IMG/VR virus record: IMGVR_UViG_3300021409_000102
Span: 1-41,422 of that record
Origin: a virus
Direction: 5' to 3' (one strand)
DNA: 41,422 nucleotides
Part shown: piece after piece, positions 35,854-41,422 of the stretch
Layout of the letters: each line of letters starts with the position of its first letter
How positions within the stretch are numbered: position 1 is the first letter of the stretch
Translations under genes and position numbers: made by a program
The notes under the pieces: model-generated
What the model saw: only the letters and a program-made list of their open reading frames with translations
What the model was told of the DNA's origin: nothing
The model's database searches: none

Positions 35854-38800
35854 ATGGCATCAGGATCAGCTCCTAGAAGTATAAGAGCCAGTTTATACAT
35901 TGATGGTAAACCGGCAGAAAATTCAATTAAAAGTCTTACTGATTTAACCCGTAAATTAGAAAGAGAATTAAATCAATTAACCGTAGGAACCGAAGAGTGG
36001 CAACGTAAGCTTGCTCAGCTGCAGTCAGCTCGTGGTCACCTGCAGAATATCCGGAACGAAGTTCGTGGCGTTAGTGGTGCATTTGCCCAGATGCGTGAAG
36101 AGCTCGGCAAATTCGGAACGCTTGCTGCCGGTTATTTAGGTTTCCAATTTATAACAAGCCAGTTTCAAGGAATTATTGCTGGTAATGCCAAATTAAGTGA
36201 TAGCCTAGCGGATATGCGCCGGGTAATTGGTCTAACTGAAGCTGGAGTTTTGAATCTCGATTCCAGTTTAGGGAAACTCGATACCAGGACCAGTAAATCA
36301 GAACTTCGTGGGATGGCTATTATTGCCGGTAAATTGGGTGTTGCCAAAACAGAAGTTCTTGCATTTGTTGAAGCTACCGATAAGTTAACTGTTGCCCTGG
36401 GTGATGAGTTAGGAAATGCTGATCAGATCACGACACAATTAGGAAAAATCTTAAATGTTTTTGATGGAAAAGTAACTGGTGATAACATTACCACCTTAGG
36501 TAATGCCATGGTCAAACTTGCAAACGATGGTGTGGCCAGTGCCGGTTTCATTGCCGATTTTACCCAGCGAGTTTCTGGCATAGCGAAAACTGCAGGAATG
36601 AGTTTGCCTGCAACATTAGCCATTGGTGCCGGAATCGAAGAGCTTGGTGGCCGTTCAGAGAGTGCTGCAACTGCAATGCAGAAATTGCTTTTGAGTATTT
36701 CTTCAGATACACCAAAGGCAGCAAAAATTGCTGGAATGTCGTTAAAAGACTATACCAAACTATTAGCTGATGGACCAGAGCAAGCGCTTTTGAAATATAC
36801 CAGAGGTTTAGTTGCAAATAAAAATGCTTTCTCTGAAGTAACTAAATCACTTGATGATGCAGGTGAAGAGGGTGCAAGAACTATCGAGACTATTACAAAA
36901 CTTGGTCAAAACTTTGAGTTCTTCTCCGGAAAAATCAACGATGCAAGTTATGCGATCACAGGATACAATGAAATCAATGAAGCCTTCAATCTCAAGAATC
37001 AAACTTTAGGTGCCCAGGTTGATAAACTCGGAAAAGACTTCAATAGCCTTGGTAACAATAAAACGCTTGTTAATTTTTTAACCACGCTAGTTATTCTTGC
37101 ATCCAATACCGTACGCTGGATAAAAGAAAACAGTGAAGCGATCAGTCGCTTTGTTAGGATTATCCTTACCGGAACGGCAGCCTGGTTAGGATATCGCACA
37201 GCTCTTGTTGCCGTAAACCTTTACACCACTTTGGCGGCTGCAAGTATGGCCACACTTCGTACAGTTACTTTGCTTTTGGCTCTCGCAAAAGCAAAGCTAA
37301 CCGGTGATACGCTTCGAGCAGCTGCAGCTCAGCGGTTATTAGGTGTTGCAATGGCCGCAAACCCCTATGGCGTTATCCTTGCAATAATTGGTGCGCTAAC
37401 TGCTGCCTATGTCCTGTTTTCTTCTAAAATGGAAACAGCAGCACAGATTCAACACGACCTAAACCAGATTAACCAGGAAGCGGTAAAGAACTCCATGCTG
37501 GAAACTGACAAAATAAAAGGTCTAGTTGCTGCATTGAATAAACAAAACATTTCTTTAGAAGCTAAAAAGGTAATCGTTGATAAGTTAAGAGCAATAATGC
37601 CTGATTACCTCAAGGGTTATACGGATGAACAAATCATGGCAGGGAAAGCAACTGGTGCAATAAATAATTATATCGCTGCATTACAGCGAAAAACGAGAGC
37701 TCAAGCTGCAACGGATGCTATCCAGAAAATTCAAAGTGAGAATATTGATCTTGAAAAAGTGTGGACTCCAGCTGACTTGACTGGCTTAGATAAAGTGGCC
37801 TATAATATTGATAATGCTTTGGGTAAAGGTAAAGAATTTATGGATGGCGTGAACAAAATAGTTAAGATGGAAAATGCTCCTAAGCTATTCGCAAATAAGG
37901 CCAGAATAAAAGAAATTTTATCCCAAAATGAGGATGTATTGGTAGAACAAATGATCACACCAGAAACTAAAACTCCTACCGGCAGTTTTGCGCCAACTGC
38001 AAAACCTGATAAGAAAGCAATTAGTGCCGCTGAACAAGCCAGAAAACAAGCTTTGTCAGAGTTTGAAAAACTCGATGATGAATATAAAAAATTAAACCTG
38101 CAAAGGTTAAATGATCAGCTGAGCGCCAATGAAAAAGAAGTAAAGCAAGAAGGCGATAAGTACGATAGCTTAATTAAAAAGGAACAAGATTTTCTGAAAA
38201 TGAAAGGCGCTACGCCAGAACAGAAAAAAGCTACCAATGCAAATATTAAAGATTTAGAAGCGAAAAAAGAAGTCGCAATCAATGATCTAAGAGTGCGCCA
38301 AGAAGTTGAAATGCAACAGAAGATTAAAGATCTGCACATTCATTTAACCGGTGTTCATGAAACTGAACTTCAAAAGCAGCTAAACCAAATAAATAAGTTT
38401 TATGATGAGCAGGAAAGGCTATTTGCTGGAAATCAAAAAGCGTTAGTAGAACTTAGAAAGAGCCGCACTACAGAAATTGCCGACGCAGAGTTGAGGGAAA
38501 CCGAAAGACTAGCATTGGAGAAAGCAGAGATTGAATCCCGTCTGGATCCATTAATAAATGGAGACACTAAAAAGAACAGGCTAGCCTCTATCAATAAAAA
38601 ATATGATGATGAGATTATAGCCCTCAAAGCCAAATTTAGCAAGGAAATGCAACTGACTCAGCAGTTTCAGGATGCTGTGGCGGCTATTGAGAAAAATCGA
38701 AGGGCAGAGGTTGATAAGACTACGGGTGAATCTAATAAATGGACAAAAGAAAGCACAATTGAAGCGGTTCAAACTACCAGCGATGCCGTGTTTTCGATTA

Positions 38801-39513
38801 TGGAAAATAACAGGCAGGCAGCATTAAACGGAGCTTTAAGTCATATCGAAAAACAGCGCCAGTCTGAGTTGGAAAATAAAAACCTAACTGAAGCCCAGAA
38901 GAAGAAAATTAATGATAAATATGATGCACAGGTAAAAGCAGAAAAATTAAAAGCATGGAAAGCAGATCAGGCAGCAGCTGTGGCACAAGCTATAATTAAT
39001 GGAGCATTAGCCGTTACAAAAGCATTACCAAACATTCCGCTCGCAGTTTTATCGGGCGTTACGGCAGCGGCACAAGTTGCGGTAATTTTAGGACAAAAAC
39101 CACCGGAGTTTGCGCAGGGTGGTATGAGCAATGAAGATCCTGCCGGTTATGTAAGTAATACCACATTATTTAACCGCTCAGCCTCAGGGCGTCCATTTGT
39201 TGCAGGTGAAGCAGGAAAAGAATGGATCGCTCCAAACTGGATGCTTAAAAATCCCACTTACGCAAATATTATTGGTAGTTTGGAAGTTGCAAGGAAAGAA
39301 AAGCGTATGTATGCCTCTGGTGGTTTCAATGCAGAGAATACAAGTAGTACTGCTATTGATTACAGTTACAGCTTTGCGAAATTAGAGAATTTAGTGATGA
39401 CAGTTGTTGAAGAGCAACGCAGATTCAATAAATTACCAATCGTAAATGACTGGCAAGTTCAGGAAGATTACGCTCGAAAACTTCAAAACGACAGGAACTC
39501 GCAAATGGGATAA
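35854..39513 (+). CDS. Tail tape measure protein (1219 aa)
   Basis: A long Ala/Leu-rich helical protein with a TP901-type tape measure core. Residues 8-110 are coiled coil (NSIKSLTDLTRKLERELNQL, REELGKFGTLAAGYLGF), 120-290 hold DSLADMRRVIGLTEAGVLNL, KSELRGMAIIAGKLGVAKTE, SAGFIADFTQRVSGIAKTAG and AIGAGIEELGGRSESAATAM, typical of the family. About 420-540 has hydrophobic segments (GYRTALVAVNLYTTLAAASM, PYGVILAIIGALTAAYVLFS) for membrane or DNA passage. About 740-1090 is Lys/Glu-rich coil; the end has GGMSNEDPAGY. The length predicts a tail of about 180 nm if 0.15 nm per residue. Very likely a siphovirus. Confidence 0.85.
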   Translation: MASGSAPRSIRASLYIDGKPAENSIKSLTDLTRKLERELNQLTVGTEEWQRKLAQLQSARGHLQNIRNEVRGVSGAFAQMREELGKFGTLAAGYLGFQFITSQFQGIIAGNAKLSDSLADMRRVIGLTEAGVLNLDSSLGKLDTRTSKSELRGMAIIAGKLGVAKTEVLAFVEATDKLTVALGDELGNADQITTQLGKILNVFDGKVTGDNITTLGNAMVKLANDGVASAGFIADFTQRVSGIAKTAGMSLPATLAIGAGIEELGGRSESAATAMQKLLLSISSDTPKAAKIAGMSLKDYTKLLADGPEQALLKYTRGLVANKNAFSEVTKSLDDAGEEGARTIETITKLGQNFEFFSGKINDASYAITGYNEINEAFNLKNQTLGAQVDKLGKDFNSLGNNKTLVNFLTTLVILASNTVRWIKENSEAISRFVRIILTGTAAWLGYRTALVAVNLYTTLAAASMATLRTVTLLLALAKAKLTGDTLRAAAAQRLLGVAMAANPYGVILAIIGALTAAYVLFSSKMETAAQIQHDLNQINQEAVKNSMLETDKIKGLVAALNKQNISLEAKKVIVDKLRAIMPDYLKGYTDEQIMAGKATGAINNYIAALQRKTRAQAATDAIQKIQSENIDLEKVWTPADLTGLDKVAYNIDNALGKGKEFMDGVNKIVKMENAPKLFANKARIKEILSQNEDVLVEQMITPETKTPTGSFAPTAKPDKKAISAAEQARKQALSEFEKLDDEYKKLNLQRLNDQLSANEKEVKQEGDKYDSLIKKEQDFLKMKGATPEQKKATNANIKDLEAKKEVAINDLRVRQEVEMQQKIKDLHIHLTGVHETELQKQLNQINKFYDEQERLFAGNQKALVELRKSRTTEIADAELRETERLALEKAEIESRLDPLINGDTKKNRLASINKKYDDEIIALKAKFSKEMQLTQQFQDAVAAIEKNRRAEVDKTTGESNKWTKESTIEAVQTTSDAVFSIMENNRQAALNGALSHIEKQRQSELENKNLTEAQKKKINDKYDAQVKAEKLKAWKADQAAAVAQAIINGALAVTKALPNIPLAVLSGVTAAAQVAVILGQKPPEFAQGGMSNEDPAGYVSNTTLFNRSASGRPFVAGEAGKEWIAPNWMLKNPTYANIIGSLEVARKEKRMYASGGFNAENTSSTAIDYSYSFAKLENLVMTVVEEQRRFNKLPIVNDWQVQEDYARKLQNDRNSQMG

Positions 39514-39516
39514 TAT

Positions 39517-39542
39517 AAAGCCTTGCATATCGCAGGGCTTTT
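39517..39542 (+). terminator. Intrinsic terminator of the late operon
   Basis: AAAGCCTTGC (39517-39526) pairs with GCAGGGCTTT (39532-39541), one G-T pair, then TTCTTATTTT. It marks the end of the tail operon 4 bases after the tape measure stop. Confidence 0.85.
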
Positions 39543-39572
39543 CTTATTTTCGGACGTCCAAAACAAAATTTA

Positions 39573-40148
39573 ATGAAAAAATTAATGCTCTATGCGAGTG
39601 CTCTTCTGATCACTGCATGTACTTCAGCTCCCCAAAAGGTTGAAGACGAAAAAAAATTAAATAAGATTGATCCCTATCTTAACTCTTTAGTTAAAAAATT
39701 TCCAAACTATTTAACCAACGATCTTATAAGAATGAAGGCTGAAAAAGCCATGAGTAATGATTTAGATAGTTTAGTGAAAAACAACTATTTTGATGATATC
39801 CCGCTTAAGATTTTGACGATTTCAAAAAATCCTCATGGAAAAGGTTCCTTAGTTCAATTTCATGTTGACCAGGTTGTACGTCCGGATCGTCTATCTGACG
39901 CCGCGACATTTGATGTCATCGGACTTATGGAAGATAGTCTTGCTGAAACACTGAATGATAAAGCAACTTATAAAATCAAGGGATCGTATAAAGCAGCCCT
40001 TGATCAAACTCAAGTAAGCGTTCTTGTAAATCAAACCTACTATTCTCCAGACCTTTTATTCAGCAAAAATTCCTTCGATGATAACCAATTTAACTTAGGA
40101 GTATTTTTATGTGAAGTAAAATCAGTAAAGTTAATTTCTAGCCCATAA
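39573..40148 (+). CDS. Lipoprotein, probable lysogeny accessory gene (191 aa)
   Basis: The start MKKLMLYASALLITAC is a lipoprotein signal with lipobox ITAC (Cys16). The mature protein is soluble: about 20 Lys/Glu-rich residues, then helical and beta regions (FPNYLTNDLIRMKAEKAMSN, KGSLVQFHVDQVVRPDRLSD). No named family. Its own possible promoter is TTG (39523-39525), 19 bases, TATTTTCG (39545-39552), overlapping the terminator of the tail operon. It stands between late genes and the integrase with no structural partner, so it may be a moron, e.g. superinfection exclusion or lysogenic conversion. Confidence 0.6.
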   Translation: MKKLMLYASALLITACTSAPQKVEDEKKLNKIDPYLNSLVKKFPNYLTNDLIRMKAEKAMSNDLDSLVKNNYFDDIPLKILTISKNPHGKGSLVQFHVDQVVRPDRLSDAATFDVIGLMEDSLAETLNDKATYKIKGSYKAALDQTQVSVLVNQTYYSPDLLFSKNSFDDNQFNLGVFLCEVKSVKLISSP

Positions 40149-40155
40149 TTGTTAA

Positions 40156-40180
40156 GGATAGCACTTTTAATGTGCTATCC
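40156..40180. terminator. Terminator between the lipoprotein and integrase genes
   Basis: GGATAGCAC (40156-40164) and GTGCTATCC (40172-40180) are perfect 9-bp complements around TTTTAAT. It overlaps the end of the convergent integrase gene and serves both genes. No clean T-run on either side. Confidence 0.7.
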
Positions 40181-41422
40181 TGCTTCGATCAAATCCTCAA
40201 ATCCGTTTTGAATCTTCATCGTACTTGATTTCTTATAATCGTCATCAATGTGTGCGTACCTTTCGGTGGTTTCAATCTTGCTATGGCCCATCAGTTCCTG
40301 GAGTCCGTACACATTTCCTTCTCCAGTCATATATAAATACCCAAAAGTGTGTCTGCCAACATGAGCAGTAACATTTTTCTTTATACCTGCTTTTTCAGCT
40401 AATTCTTTCAGGGTTTCGTTGTATTGTACCTGGTTAGGTAAGTCAAAATAAAACCCGGTATTATTAATAAAACTTCTGGCCATTGGTAGTAATGGTATTT
40501 TGATCTCTTCCTGCCTTTTCCTGTTCTTGTGAGGTATAAATTGGATAAATCCATCTTCAATCTCCCATTGTGAGTTAGCTTTGTAAACATCTGAAATTCT
40601 AAGCGAGGTGAAACATGTAAAAAGAAACGCCTTTAATACACGTCTTTGCCGTTCCGTTAATTCATCATCCGTTAGGCTTTCGTCCAGAAGCAAAATCAAA
40701 CTCCTCAATTCGAGTTTGTTCAAATAGGTAGTATCTGTATCTGGTTTCGGATTTGGAAATTGGATGGCTGATTCATCTACATATATCATAGGTTCCTGGC
40801 TTGCTAATACTAAATAAGCTTTTGCAGTAGCGATATGCCTCCATATAGTGCCAGATTTATAATAGTAAATGTTACCTTTTTTGTCTACATGATAAGCCGT
40901 TGATTCTAAAAATGCCTTAAACCCCTGCATCCATTTTAGATTAATATCTTTAAACAAACTGAAAGGATCATATCTCATTATAGCCAATTTGCACGAATTC
41001 GCATTCTCAAAAGTCTTTTTCTCTATCTCCTTACGCTTATACCGTCTGTTGCGCTCGTATTCCATAAAAGTGATAAAGCATTCTTTAGTTTCGAAAACTT
41101 TTACTTCTCGTGTGAATTTCTCCAGCGTTAATTCTTCCTTCTTTAACCGGTATGTTTTCTGTATTTCAGTATGCCTGGCTTTTTCAATTTGAATGAATAA
41201 ATTGAAGTCTACCACATCAGGATCTTTTTTAAATCTTGGTAACAGCTTTTCAGCCAGAAAATCAATTTTATCTTCGGGCCACTTCAATTTTAAAGGGAAA
41301 TTCCTTTTTTTTCGGTTAATGATTACCGATATATACAAGCTTCCATAACCATCCTTTGAAACCCTTTGGGTATTAATGATTAGTTTACTGCTAAATGATT
41401 GCACTCTTTCTGGGTTAATCAT
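40175..41422 (-). CDS. Tyrosine recombinase, phage integrase (415 aa)
   Basis: Full-length tyrosine recombinase with an N-terminal arm-binding domain (KLIINTQRVSKDGYGSLYIS, residues 13-32), a SAM-like core-binding domain (about 95-210) and a catalytic domain with all residues: Arg275 in FTSLRISDVY, a Lys in HKNRKRQEE near 300, His354 and Arg357 in AHVGRHTF, His380 in LMGHSKIETT and the nucleophile Tyr389 in ERYAH. The start ATG at 41422 is the last base of the window, so its promoter and the adjacent attachment site are outside. It faces left, convergent with the late operon, and defines the element as temperate. Confidence 0.9.
   Translation of the reverse strand: MINPERVQSFSSKLIINTQRVSKDGYGSLYISVIINRKKRNFPLKLKWPEDKIDFLAEKLLPRFKKDPDVVDFNLFIQIEKARHTEIQKTYRLKKEELTLEKFTREVKVFETKECFITFMEYERNRRYKRKEIEKKTFENANSCKLAIMRYDPFSLFKDINLKWMQGFKAFLESTAYHVDKKGNIYYYKSGTIWRHIATAKAYLVLASQEPMIYVDESAIQFPNPKPDTDTTYLNKLELRSLILLLDESLTDDELTERQRRVLKAFLFTCFTSLRISDVYKANSQWEIEDGFIQFIPHKNRKRQEEIKIPLLPMARSFINNTGFYFDLPNQVQYNETLKELAEKAGIKKNVTAHVGRHTFGYLYMTGEGNVYGLQELMGHSKIETTERYAHIDDDYKKSSTMKIQNGFEDLIEAG

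Noticed and set aside
1-41422. CRISPR array, insertion sequence, rRNA or attachment-site core
   Set aside because: No regular repeat-spacer pattern, no transposase and no rRNA motifs seen; the att site next to the integrase would lie beyond the right edge.

Overview
The window looks like one almost complete temperate siphophage (prophage) genome, about 41 kb, from a Bacteroidota host, most likely a Sphingobacteriaceae genus such as Pedobacter or Mucilaginibacter. Reasons: host-type promoters match the Bacteroidota consensus (TTG, about 20 bp, TAnnTTTG); several genes belong to Bacteroidota-phage families (DUF3987, a DUF6712-like connector, the Bacteroidota-type portal and tape-measure proteins); AT-rich codon use; and Shine-Dalgarno sites are mostly weak. 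No tRNA, rRNA, CRISPR array or intact insertion sequence was found. Genus and host are inference.

Layout. (1) 1-8576, rightward early/replication block: small unknown genes, a LuxR-type HTH protein, a DnaB-N-like protein, a DUF3987 ATPase, a small protein with an SSB-like acidic tail, a coiled-coil protein sharing the C-terminal module of the DUF3987 protein, an iteron cluster at 4072-4361 (candidate origin or operator), a TPEHD-type phage protein, an NdpA-like nucleoid protein, a zinc-ribbon protein and a ParB-like protein. It ends in a bidirectional terminator facing one leftward gene (8604-8891). (2) 8950-9414, a possible late regulator. (3) 9530-14411, head module: tube-like protein A, S49 protease fused to scaffold, major capsid, tube-like paralogue B, small genes and an unusual interleaved inverted-repeat element (13855-13983). 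(4) 14447-15385, a DUF4062 cargo gene. (5) 15427-19034, packaging: PLD-like protein, small and large terminase. (6) 19362-21920, a cargo island of two convergent operons (rightward ArdC-like and RadC-like genes; leftward HTH plus two unknown genes) whose outer promoters share CTTGCAGATTTG as inverted copies. (7) 21970-27118, portal, connector, CHAP endolysin and a spanin-like lysis cassette. (8) 27161-39513, tail: tail proteins, a 1224-residue fibre and a 1219-residue tape measure. (9) A lipoprotein and, leftward, a tyrosine integrase that ends exactly at the window edge.

The most interesting signal is a promoter family not named by the genes. TGTCRTTTAYC, 16 bp, then CGAnnTTCG (or a close variant) occurs six times, always rightward and always at the head of a structural block (9490, 10012, 15387, 21930, 27121, 35346). 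In four cases the first base of the motif lies exactly 40 bases before the ATG, so transcripts should be leaderless or nearly so. The second box aligns with the host -7 box TAnnTTTG but with its first T replaced by G or C in every copy. This suggests phage-specific late promoters needing an activator; the gene just before the first one (8950-9414) is the best candidate. The promoters at 15387 and 21930 restart late transcription after the two cargo insertions, and the one at 35346 appears to start transcripts inside a terminator stem.

Coordinates come from reading the sequence; family assignments are from recognised motifs without database searches.
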